Part shown: piece after piece, positions 24,837 to 37,100 of the stretch
How the letters are laid out: every line of letters starts with the position of its first letter
Numbering within the stretch: the first letter of the stretch is position 1
Source of the DNA: Scolanthus callimorphus
Taxonomy: Eukaryota; Cnidaria; Anthozoa; Actiniaria; Edwardsiidae
Length of the DNA stretch: 64,000 nt
Direction: 5' to 3'
Assembly: GCA_033964015.1 (NCBI GenBank)
Contig: CM066918.1
Span: forward strand, 27,301,387 to 27,365,386
Position numbers and translations under genes: made by a program
Notes under the pieces: generated by a model
Told to the model about the DNA's origin: nothing
Seen by the model: the letters and a program-made list of their open reading frames with translations, nothing else
Databases searched by the model: none

Positions 24837-25094
24837 TGCCCGCCATTCAGGCTCCTGTTGATGGGCTCCCTGTGCTCCGGACGCCCGCCATTCAGGCTCC
24901 TGTTGATGGGCTCCCTGTGCTCCGGACGCCCACCATTCAGGCTCCTGTTGATGGGCTCCCTGTGCTCCGGACGCCCGCCATTCAGGCTCCTGTTGATGGG
25001 CTCCCTGTGCTCCGGACGCCCGCCATTCAGGCTCCTGTTGATGGGCTCCCTGTGCTCCGGACGCCCGCCATTCAGCCTCCTGTTGATGGGCTCC
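24837..25094. repeat. minisatellite C, 45-bp unit, about 5.7 copies, inverted relative to A and B
   Basis: The unit contains GGCTCCTGTTGATGGGCTCC, the complement of the core of arrays A and B, joined to a different segment (CGGACGCCCGCCATTC). Ends 71 bases beyond the CDKAL1 stop codon. Confidence 0.9.
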
Positions 25095-25130
25095 TGATGT
25101 TTCTATTTCCTTACACGGTGTCCATAAGCC

Positions 25131-25136
25131 TTTATT
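25131..25136 (-). promoter_or_regulatory. poly(A) signal of CDKAL1
   Basis: AATAAA on the minus strand, about 30 bases beyond the stop codon; correct motif and close spacing. It implies a very short 3' UTR, ending just before or inside the neighbouring 45-bp minisatellite. Confidence 0.6.
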
Positions 25137-25164
25137 AACTTTTTGACGTATTCTAAGTGCATCA

Positions 25165-28100
25165 TCATCCCCTGGCCCAAATTAGCCCCAGTCGTAAAAC
25201 GTCCACTACCACGGCCACAAGGAGTATCACCATGGCAACCTTGAACCATCTGCGTTGTGTGATGGAGTCACTACTCACGAGCATACTTTCTTGCTTGAGA
25301 CCGCTGATCATGCCTCTCGGCAGCGCGTCGGTGAGCCCTGGAGACCGCACTTCGGCGTCCTTCATTAAGGTGCCTATTTGGTAATGTTTACCGCAAGATG
25401 TTATACATACTTTAACTAGCTTGCCCATGAAATCTCCTTCGTCTTTTCTAACCAGAACCTGTAAAGGAAAGTAAAGATGTTTTAATATGTTTTGGTGTTG
25501 AAAAACCAGCTCTAAAGAAAGTCTCTTTGCTATCGATCCTTTGCAAAACATTCCCGCAAAGCGGACTACTAAACGCGCGTGAAACAGAGTTATGGAAGTT
25601 TTGAAGTTATGGAAATCGTCAATATTCCATTCTCGGACCCACAGCTCCCCGGCTCGTCACTTCGCGGGGGTCTGGTATGACATGATTCAGAGCTGTTGAG
25701 GGAAATAACTTTCTGCGCGTGCACCAACGTTCGCAATTAGCCAATCAACAACAGCCCTCAAATGGAGACTTCACACAAAAGAAATATAAAGCAGTCGTAA
25801 TCTTCAAATTCTTAGCTTAGTAAAATGTTGTTGCGGGCTCCCTGTGTCACTACGCGCACACCATAATTGGCGGGAATTTCAGGCGGGAAAAATTCAACCA
25901 ATCAGAGAGCCGAGTTTTGCTGTATACGCACCTGATCGTATGATTTGTTGTGACCGACATAGTGAATGTCATCATGCGACTCCTCTGTGATCAGAATATC
26001 TTGACAGCTGCCGACCTGAACAATAATCATGACAGTTTGAATCAAGGCGATGAGATGGGCATAAAACTTTGCAATAAATCTCGTGACGAATTATGTCCAA
26101 AGAAAGCCTTGCCATATACACAAAAAGCTCTCAACTGAGAGCTGGGGCCCGTTTCTCAAACGCAAGAATAAGTTTTCTCTGACCCGAATTTCTCGGGAAC
26201 CGGAAAAACTCGGGTCACATAACTCAATGAAAAGTTCGTAGAAGCTGCCCTCCCGAGACATTTCGGTGAGATTTTTCGTCGATTTGCCATGAAAAAAAAA
26301 AATCTTTTTTGAGACGTAAACAGCAGGGGCGTAGCCAGGATTTGAGAGGGGGGGGGGGGGGGGTGTCACATCTTTACAAATGTGTGGTGCCCTTTTCCAG
26401 CTTACCGATTTTTTTCTTAATGTTTACTGTATTTTTTCTTCTAAAAAGGGGGGGTCACAGACACCCCAGGACCCCTAGCTACGTCCCTGAATAGGAAGTT
26501 CTAGACTATTACAATCAGCAGAGGTGGGTAGAAATAAAAAAATTAGGGGATCAATCTATTACAATTACAAAACAAACCTTTCCGCCCTAGAATTATCGGG
26601 CTCTTATTAAACAGCCACAAACTTCACTCAAAGATGTTTTAAAAGCTATCGGGTGCAGAGTTCGTAGAACTATGAAACCGCTGTAAATATCTAAACAAGA
26701 GTAGAGTGTACATTGAACTAAGACCCCGTCCACACTACTTCGTTTTCAAACGAAAACGGAGTACTTTTTGCTCCGTATACGGCTATCGTCCACACTACAA
26801 CGCCGAAAACGATCACCGAAAACGGATCAATCCGAAAACGCTTTCCAGAGTAGAGCGATTTGAAAACGGAGCTGTTTGAAAACGCTGTTTTCTAGTGTGG
26901 TCGGGTGAAAACGATGCTATCTGAAAACGATGACGTCTCCACAGCAAACCAATTTCGCGGGCCAACAGATCTAAATGCGCATGCGCTGAGCTTGTTTGAG
27001 CATGCCCACTGAATGCACAAGAGTATGCCCACTGAATGCACGTTTTCGTACGGATACTCGTTGTAGTGTGGACGGGCGAAAACGATACGAAAACGATAAG
27101 TGTGGACGCAAATCTTTTTGAAAACGGAGCAAAAAGTATCCGTTTTCGTTTGAAAATGGTGTAGTGTGGACGGGGTCTTAGACTCACTTTGCTATCATAG
27201 GTTGTGTAGGAGTGAAACAACTTAGAAACCTCTCTTGTTCGTCGTTTCACCTGAAAACAAAAAAATACGGTAAGTAGAGGTTAAACAGGTCCTCAAACCC
27301 ACGGAAAACTTGAACATTAATAAAAAGATATTAGAGCTTTCCGCTGAATGAACAGCCTTCCCATATCCCATTCACACCAGAAGCATGTTTAGTTAATCAA
27401 CCACCCTAGTGTTGAGGTCGCAAGATTCCTCGTGGCAAGCAAGAACACATCTTGGATGGGAAAAACCCCAGTAAACACTCCTTTCTTCCTGTTGTTTGAC
27501 ATGGCAAAATTTGCATTCTGCATGTAAGTGAAGAGAACTGTAGTTCTGTCTCAAATGATCGTATTCTCTTCCAATAAAGAAACTAATTAAAGGATATGAA
27601 AAAGGCTATACTACTTTCTTGCGACAACTCGTTCAGATTTTCAGATTTTCAACCCTAGGTTTTTGCATCCGACAAGCGTGACAATGATAATGTAGCGTGA
27701 CAATGATAATGTTTGCTTATCAAATCCTGCCAGGAGGCAGAGGCGCAACGTGAAGTCACGAAATCTTCCACTTTTCATACGAGCGTTTTAGCTAAAATAT
27801 TTCCATACCCCGGGACAGAACACCTTGAATAGTCTATTTACAAAGTTTTTGGGCAAAAGGGTAAAAACTGCCGACACTATCGCAAATGACAAGCGAGTTC
27901 ACACCACTGGAAAGAGCGCACACAGAAATGAGTAAAAACGCCAAGTTTCAGGTTTATAGGTTAAAATCAAGAAGTTATAGATCTTTTTAGATTTGGAAAC
28001 CATGCCATTATCGTATACAACCCCCCAAATGCATACTAATAAATGCGTTTATTTACATGGCTATACGCGTAACATTTGCGTGATATTTGCGCCGACCCGC

Positions 28101-31100
28101 CTATACGACTGCTAGTTTATCATTCAATGCGTTAAATACACGAAGGAGCAATTTCGATGGCACGAGAGAGATTTGACGTCACGCAAGTCGGACATCACGG
28201 GGTCAGTGAAACCCGCTCAAGCATGAAAGGGGAATCCCCCGCCTCGTTTCCATGCTCGATGTAAACAAAAAGCAAAACAGTTTCACTTTCGCTATCTACA
28301 AATAGGACTGTTCAGAACTGATCCAGGACGCTAGAGCAATCCATTGCAGATGAGTGTCTGATGTGTCTTTAATTGCTTCTCAAGCAAAGCTAAAAATGCA
28401 CAGAAGCCGCAGCGACGAAACTGTGGTGTTCTATAAACTGGACGATGAAGATACCGTTGTCTGCATAGACGAGGAGGATAGCGGAAATGAGCTCGACAAA
28501 GAGGCCGACAGAAAACCAGAAAAACGCGAGAAAACAGGGAGTATGCTGTCGATTGTTGATATTTACGACGTAGAAATACCGGAGCTTGAAGTGGATGACG
28601 AAGAAGACAAAGCGGTGCTTGTCGATGACGAACGCGCGGCAAGCAAAGAAGACACCATCATCAACCTAGAAATCCACTCCCTCGCTCTGCGCTGGCTCAG
28701 CAGATTTCTGCTTCTGACTGTTCAAAGAATCCCCAGGCGGTTCCCAACTCCACTCAAGTTCTCTCTCAAAGCGGTGCAAGGTTTAATTGTGATCTCCATG
28801 TTAATATTCTACCTCTACAACTTGGGAGTGTTCGGAAATAAGACACTCGCAGACGAGGAGTGGGGGCTGACGGTTACCTCTGCGAAAAACGTACTATGGA
28901 ACCTCCGCTACCCTTTGTTTTACTGTCTGGGGGTGCACTATTTCAGACAGCGCCATCTGGAGAGAGTGCTCTCGGAAGTTAGAATGACACGACGGTACTG
29001 GCGAGTGGTGAGAAAGAGGATCACCGTGTACTGCGTGTATATCGCCACCTTTACAGTCATAGTCCCTATTTCGCTACGGACCCTGGAAATGAAAATACCC
29101 ACACAGAAAGAGAAAACCTTTGACGACCGAGTGGTGGTATACAGCACTATTTTGTCCGTAGTCAACAGAGCACTAAGCCTGCCTGTGGTCTTCGCGTTTG
29201 TACTGGTACTCTACCTGCTTTATTCGCAAGTGCGTTACTACAAGGAGAAAATCCAAAAATGGCCTGTCGACGTTGCGCAGGAAGCGAGGAACGAGTTCAT
29301 CGACATCAACAAAATGATTGGAGGTTTCGACAGGGCTTTCCAAGTCTTACTAGTGTTCTATCTCGGCTTCCTGCTCACCATCTTCATTCCTGGCGTGTTC
29401 TCGTGGTTCGAGAAGTTCAACAAGGAGGGTCACTACACGGAAATTTACTACACGCACCCAGCAAGTAATTTAGTGGTTGGCGTCGGCGGCAACTCGGGTA
29501 TACCAGGAAAAGTGGATCGCATTGGCGAACACCACGGCTGAGATGGGACACAAACAAGGCGGGGAGTCAGTACTGGTCATCAAACTACCTGAGGTAAGAG
29601 GGGGGTCTTCATGATTTTCATCCCTACTATTTTGACCCCCAAGAACCTCCAGGAACTCCGATGCGAAGGAGGGATTGGTGGCGGGGGACCTGTTATACTG
29701 GGGGTTGTCCTCTAGGGATACCCTGGAACGGCTACTGCGGACCAACCATACGCCGTCTGACACTTCAGAGTGTTCCACGTGATAAGTAAGACACTAGAAG
29801 AAATTATGTCTCTTTGTTTTCATTTTCCAGTATCCCAAGCCCAAGCAAGTGCAAATGGACACAGAACACAAGAAAACCAAACTAGACACGATGGCTGTCT
29901 TCCGCATTCTCCTCTCAGCTGTCGCCTTTTCCATGGAGTTAGCAGCGCTCTACAGCCCTCTCATCCTGATTGGCAAGATAAACAAGTGCATGCGCTCGCT
30001 TCCTCATACCATACGGTCCCTGAAGTACCACGAACAGGCTGCACGCAAGTACATGTTCCAGACAGAAGCACAGATAGACACGATCACGAGAGATCTAGCT
30101 GATTACCAGGGCGTGAGGATGCTCGGAATGGAGTTGACAACTCTCAAGGCTGTCATGCTGACCCTCATCATGCCTTTTCTTACCATGCTTTTCCATGTCA
30201 TGTTTAAACATATCGACCTTTACCCATAGCGTACGATCCACTTGATAAAGGGGTAGTGTCACTAATTGGGGGTTTAGTTTTCACGCGAACAGGGACGGCA
30301 GAACAGTTTTCAAAGTGGTGGGGCTCATTAGTAAGATTGTATGGCAAGGTGTGGGGGACGGGGCTGAGTTTAGTGAAAATGTATGAAAACTTGGCTAAAT
30401 GTGGGGGAGCTAAGCTCTGCCGTCCCTGGGGAAATGAACAAAACAATCGTCTAGGTTTGTTAAATTAACTTTATAATATACAGGGCAAAGTTACTCAATG
30501 CTGACTGGCTAAGAGCGAGGGCATTTTTTCTTTATTGAAATGCCTAAAAATGCCTTCTGATTGGTTTAATTTGGTTTACCGCGTTTCTTCGTTTTTGGCT
30601 TTGCATTAATCACGTGCTGAATTTTGCCCTTTATATCATAAACATGTAATCTCATGGGTTCCTCGTAAAATTTGGGATTAATTTCACTTTTGTTTTCAAG
30701 TTTGAAAACATTGACAACACTCGTGAAACTAGTCCCAAATTGTACTCGGCCAGAAACACATAACTTATATGTTTCTGACTCGGCCCAATGTGATTACCTA
30801 TACTAAGCTGCTAGATAAGTACAGGTTTGGAGTGTGATTTTTTGGCAACTGCCCAATGTTTAGTTAGTTACCTCTTCTGTAGGCAGTCGTTTCATCCTCG
30901 CTGCTGGGGTCCCATGTCTCGGGTAGAACTGATTTATAAATAAACTTGGGAACTTGTATTTCCTTACGAGAGCCAAGGTTTCCTGGAAATCCTCTTCTGT
31001 CTCGGTTGGGAATCCACATATCAGATCTGTTGCTATGGTGAGCTCTGGTACTCTGTAAATAAGAAAAATATCGGACATTGTATGTCGTTATAAATATACT

Positions 31101-34100
31101 AACAACTATACAATATTATTATTCAGCACATCGATGCACTGCCCAAATATGGTCATTGGAACGCCAATAGCTGTCTTCTGTACATGACAGCTATCCTGCG
31201 ATATCCGTCTCTGAGGGAAATATGATGTTTTGAGCTCGTTAAAAATACAAAAAGGTCATGTTTTTCGGGGTTTTTTGTGCTATCGATGTGCTGAATAATA
31301 AAACCATTATCCTGCTCGATTTTGCAGAATATCGTCTGATTTTAGCCAACTCGGGACTTCATCCCTCGTCGGCTAAGTATCAGACGATATTCTGTGCAAT
31401 CTCGCAGGATAATGGTTAAATATATATATTTATTATTCAGAACATCGATGCACTGCCCAAATATGGTCATTGGAACGCCAATAGCTGTCTTCTGTACATA
31501 ACAGCTATCCTGCGATATCCGTCTCTGAGGGAAATAAGATGTTCTGAGCTCGTTAATAATACAAAAAGGTCATGTTTTTCGGGGTTTTTGTGCTATCGAT
31601 GTGCTGAATAATAAAACCATTATCCTGCTCGATTTTGCAGAATATCGTCTGATTTTAGCCAACTCGGGACTTTGTCCCTCGTCGGCTAAGTATCAGACGA
31701 TATTCTGCGCAATCTCGCAGGATAATGGTTAAGTATATATATTTGAATAAAAAAAACTTTATAGCAGTAAATAAAGGGTGGTGCCTCGCATCGGTTCACA
31801 CCTGCCGTTTTGGGTTCTATAAGTAATATATCAAACACTAGAGAGTGTGTTTCATCAGGACTTCAAAGCCATTTTTTCATGACGAAAAACACTATTGAGT
31901 GTTTGATATTACTTCTCAAACAAATGATTTAATGCTGAGAAAAAGTAGAAATAAAATTTGAAAATTTGATGTAGGTGTTTCCGACCTCCTCCATGCTTAT
32001 GATTATATTTGTTTGAGCTTGATGAATTATGGATGAGTTTGAGAACTTTTTATCTTCACTTTTTATATTTTCTTGTACACTGGTGTAATGTTGTAAACCC
32101 AATGAAGTTGCTAAAAAAAACATATTAGCAATAGATAGTTCAGGGTAATCTTGTTGTAGTCTTGTAAATAGGATTGTATATATTAGCTTTATATTGATTA
32201 TCATGACTATAAATCATCTTGTAAAATATATTATATCAAGCAGAGTAACTTTTTATTTGATAACAATTTTTTTAGAAAAAAAAAATATCATGCATATATA
32301 ATTTCCTGAATTCTATTTTCTACTTTCTGTTATTTTTGTACCTCCTATGGGAGGTACATTTATTTCCTGTCTGGGTTTGAAAAGAAATAAACAAGAAAAA
32401 AATAGAATGCTCCTTTTCTTAGCTTACATTTGCTTCTATACCTAAAAATTGTAAGTCTGGAGAGTCTGTCACTATATATTTACACTTATTTTCTCTCACC
32501 CGACATTCAGAAATATCAAACATGTCTGATATCAGTGTTGTAGATTAAAAAATATTGCCATAAGCTTCTTGGGACTCAACACACTAGCGGTTCATAACAA
32601 TAAAGGGCCTCACATTGCGCCCTATACAGGCATAAATACATGTATGCATAAAAAGTTTCATTTTACACCACTGTGTTTTCTGTAGTGTTCTCCTAATGGA
32701 TTTACACCTAGATTTTTAATAAGTTATGCCTATAATGTTGGCAGAAGGCGTAAACATATGACTATGATTATATGTCTTAATTTTTAGCCCTACAATAGGC
32801 TAGCGTGCAGCACCCTTAACTGACCTTTCTTTCAAGAAATCCACAACATGTTCAAAATCTTCTGCTATGTAGTCTCGCTTCATATCAGCCAGGACATAAC
32901 TTGATGCACTTTGAACAGGAACATGAAGGAATGAGTAAACTCTGGGGTGATTCAAAACTTTGGCCATTTCCTTAAGAAAGAGAAATACAAAAATGAAATT
33001 TATTCATCACAACGTCAACATGGCTAAGAAACTAACTAACCAATAGAATGACTTTTGGATTCAAGAAAGGCAAAGAAAACAGACACTGTCTGAGACATTA
33101 TTGTATGTTATCAAAGTGCTTTACGAACATCACTCCACCAGCATTCGTTGTCTTCCCTGTGAATTGAGTCAGAAATGGGAAAAATTCTAGGAAACCAAAT
33201 TTATTCAGTTGAAATTGAATTGTTATAGCATACAAGTTGGTTTCTACTAAACTACAAATAAACATGTGCCTACCTCCAAATGTTCCAGTATATATGGTGG
33301 ATTTGTCATCCCAATTCTCATTCGGCCACCCTCAGGAATAACCTCTACTAGTTGCCATAGCAACTGTGGTAATGTGACCCCGATGTCTTTACCGTAAGCC
33401 CCAGTGTCCTCTGAAGTTAGCCACAGCTCAACTACACCCTCTACAACAATAGAACACAGGGATCCCATAAGAGGCAGTAAGCCATCATGAAATCTGAGTC
33501 ATATGTCACACACTTTTTCACAGTTCCCAAATTGCTGCATCACACCAGGGTTTAAGGTTGATTATGCACTGATAAAGACTTTCTCTCTCTTGGAGTGCAA
33601 GGTCAGTGCATCAGTCCATCAGTGAAAGGTCAACCTTCAGTCTCTGGTTCAAAGAAAGGCAGTTGTGCAACTGTAAAATGGAGTATTTATTCATGTACTA
33701 TACATGAACATAAATATGTCTGTGAGTGTAAAATTTGTTGAACATTTGTTTTAGTGGCCTTGGTTGGTGTAGTCGCACTGTTAAACTGAGAACCAGTTTA
33801 ACAGTAAGTTTTTATTGTCGTGCTTGTGGAATCCTCCACTTCTTAGACCTACCATTAAAAGCTTGTTTGGCTCTCTCAACAATTTCCTCGGGAGGATAGC
33901 TCCCTAGCTCACCACGCGCATGTTTTGTTTTACAATATGTGCATTGGTTTAAACATCTGGAAAGGAGTAATGAATAATTTATGATGTCATTATTTAGAAC
34001 TTCTATTCGATGCACATGTGGCCTGTATCACACAAAAAGGGCTTGGACAACAAAATTTGAAAATTTCTACCTATAATGATTCATCTATTTTCTCCTGCCT

Positions 34101-37100
34101 TTCATATCAGATGGATGCATTTTTCAAGAATCAGTTCTAATATTTTATTTTAAGGATAAAATTGATGGTTTGCAATCATCCCTCAGGGTTCCCTCTATCA
34201 TGAAAGCAAAATTCCCTCTGACTTTTCCCTGACTTTTCACTGACCAAAGGCAATTTTCCCTGACATCTGCATAAAGGATTTTACTTAAAATCGAAGAAGA
34301 AGAAATGTCAATTTCATGTAGAATTTTTTAATAACAGTGTATTTTGCTACTGTTGCCTAAAAAATACAACATATGGAAGCCGCATACGGAAGCTTCAGTT
34401 CAATATGTAAAATGCTCAAAAGTAAATTTCCCTGACTTTTCCCTGACTTTGAGCTGTATTGTAAAATTCCCTGACCTTTTTCAAATTCCCTGACCTTGAA
34501 AAATTTTCAGATTTCCCTGACTTTTCAAGGTGAGTGGGAGCCCTGATGGACAGAACAAAGGAAACAAATGAACTTTCTTTTGCTCTGTTCCACCACATAC
34601 CCCCACCATGGAGGGAATTGGAAATTTAAGAGGGGTGGGGTGGGAGGATCAGGGTCAATTTGCCTGTTATTTTCCATATTGTAAGGAAAAACTTAAGATG
34701 ATTGGGCACCATACATTTTACTGTATTTCTCCTGGGAGAATTACAGTAAATTTTGCCATTTCAAGGCGGTTTCCAGATTTTTGAAGTCCTGGAGTTGAAA
34801 TCCCTATGACAATGACCCATGTCATATTGCAGTGGTCAAAACTTAAAAAGTTCTGTCAAGTTCAAAGAATATAAACTAAACATTCATTTGTGTTTAACGG
34901 TAAATGGAGAGTGATCTTACCCTGTGTTAATTGCTATAATTTCAACAAGAGGATTCTTTCGTATTTTTGGCAAATCCAAGGATGCTCCACCAATTTTCTT
35001 GCCATCTTTCTTCTTTTGCCCAAAAAGCCTGACTGTATGTCCTGAAAAAGAAACTAGGTGAGTATAGAGCGGTTTTCACATGACTGTCATGAGAACAATT
35101 GCAATTGAGCAATCACTAGCCAATCAGAATCGAGAGAAATCACGACTTGCTTCTAAATGGCTTTTTACTCAGCCAATTGCAAGCCGAATCAATTACTAAG
35201 TAATTACACAATTGTATTTACTACAGAATTTGATTGGCTGAGAAAAACAAGTAGCCAATGAGAACGCAAAGCAATCACAATTACATAACAAGTCTTGAGA
35301 GTCATGTGAAATCCGCTATATGCCATGATATTGAGTGTTTCCAGAAAATTATCCATGTCCCTCCCAATACCATGGAAAGGGGTTTGAGATATTACACTCC
35401 CATCCCAGTGGAATTTCAAGTAAAAAATACAGTGATTGTATGGGAAATAAAAGGCATTTTACTCCCAACCGCCTCTGGAATTTCCTGACAGAGCACATTT
35501 TCTTTTGTTCAGATGGTGGTTGAAACTGGTTCATATTGCGAGTTGAACTTTGTTCTGTACTGTGCATTAAGCTCCCTTACCTTTCAATGTTTCTTCAACA
35601 ACTTCAACCACTCTGTCAATTTGCTGGACCTAAAAAAAAAGCAAAGAAAAAAAACACAACAACTCTTACTAGATTGATGTAAATGCAGTTAGTTCAAATC
35701 TTCATGATTACATATTTTCTGTATTTGAGTTTGGTTTCTGATTTCAAAACTGTTAAAGATTCTAAAATCTAAACTAAATTAATTTTGTGAATTCTAGAAA
35801 ACATCATGGCCTAAACAAAATGTTGTGTACAATATACCCCTCTGGAATTTACTGTAACAAAAACAAAGTGATTTTTTTCTAAATTGAGTGCTGAAACTCT
35901 TGGGAAAATAGAAAAAAAAAATGAAAACAACATCTCTCTGAATTTCCAGAAAAATTTGTGATCAAACTGTATGGGGAAATTGAATATTCTATGTGCTGGA
36001 ATACTGCGGCTGGAATCAAACATTATTGCTGTTTTCAACAAGCAATAAATTTAACATTCAAAGAAATCAGAAATTTGGACAAAAATAATTGTAGGATTTA
36101 TCAGGCAACCTCTACTTACCCCAACAACACTGACACCCTTGATCGTATCATGCCGTGGCTGACCTTGGGGGACACACCCTGCAACAACCAAGTACTTCCC
36201 AGCAGCTTTGGCTTTCTTGACTGCATTACGGAAGCCGTCTTCTGCAGGATTCTTAACAGTACAGCTGTTCAAAAGCCACAGATCAGCATAATCTTGCTCC
36301 TTTTCATCTGAATAAGATAGAATAACAGAGCATCAAACAGGGCTCTAATAATTAACACTTATTGGATGAGGTTGAGCATGATAGTGAGATTTGGCAACGC
36401 CGAGGTTTGTGTTATCTGCCGAAGCTAAGCTGAGGCAGATAACATTAACTCGAGGCGTTGACAAATCTCACTATCATGCGAAAACCGAATTCAATAATTG
36501 TTTTATTATTCAGCAACCAAGAATTCTTACCTAGCTAAACGTAGTTAACGATGAGGCTGTGCACGGCGACACGGTTTTTCAACTTCATCTTATGTCCATT
36601 GGTATTTTCCTTTTCGTATTCAATTCAAATAGCCATAGTTGATGTTTAGATATCCTGAGCAATGATCTCTTGGCAAAAATCATAACAGATTCAACGAGAA
36701 TATTCGCAAAACTGGCTTTCAATTCGGAAATGAAAACCAAGATGGCGGCCAAACCTATTGGCTTGCGTTATGACGTCATTAGAGTGCATCAATCCTAATG
36801 TCTGTAGTATGACGTCAGGCACTGCGCGCCAACAAGGTTTCGCTGCGTAGTCTTAGCCAATCAGAACCGAGATAGTGGCATGGCTGAATAATAATGTGCA
36901 TTAGAGCACAAGTTTTGATAACTTTATCAGCAATATAGAGCAGACATTATGTTGAGAGAGACACAAGATCAGTTGTAAAATCATAAGCCACAGGCTAGTG
37001 ATTTTAAAATGTTTCAAGTGTCTCTCCCAATATCACAAGTGCTCTATTTCATCAATAAAGTGCTAGAAAGTTGTGCTCTAGGCTTTTATAATATAGCTGG

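Noticed and set aside
25165..25551. 128-codon CDKAL1 3' frame taken as one exon
   Set aside because: Conserved coding starts after the acceptor at 25459; the upstream 31 codons are intronic and exon 10 joins at phase 0.
26813..27250. 145-codon minus-strand frame as a gene
   Set aside because: Only 27188-27250 is coding (CDKAL1 exon 9); the rest reads into a TIR element past the donor.
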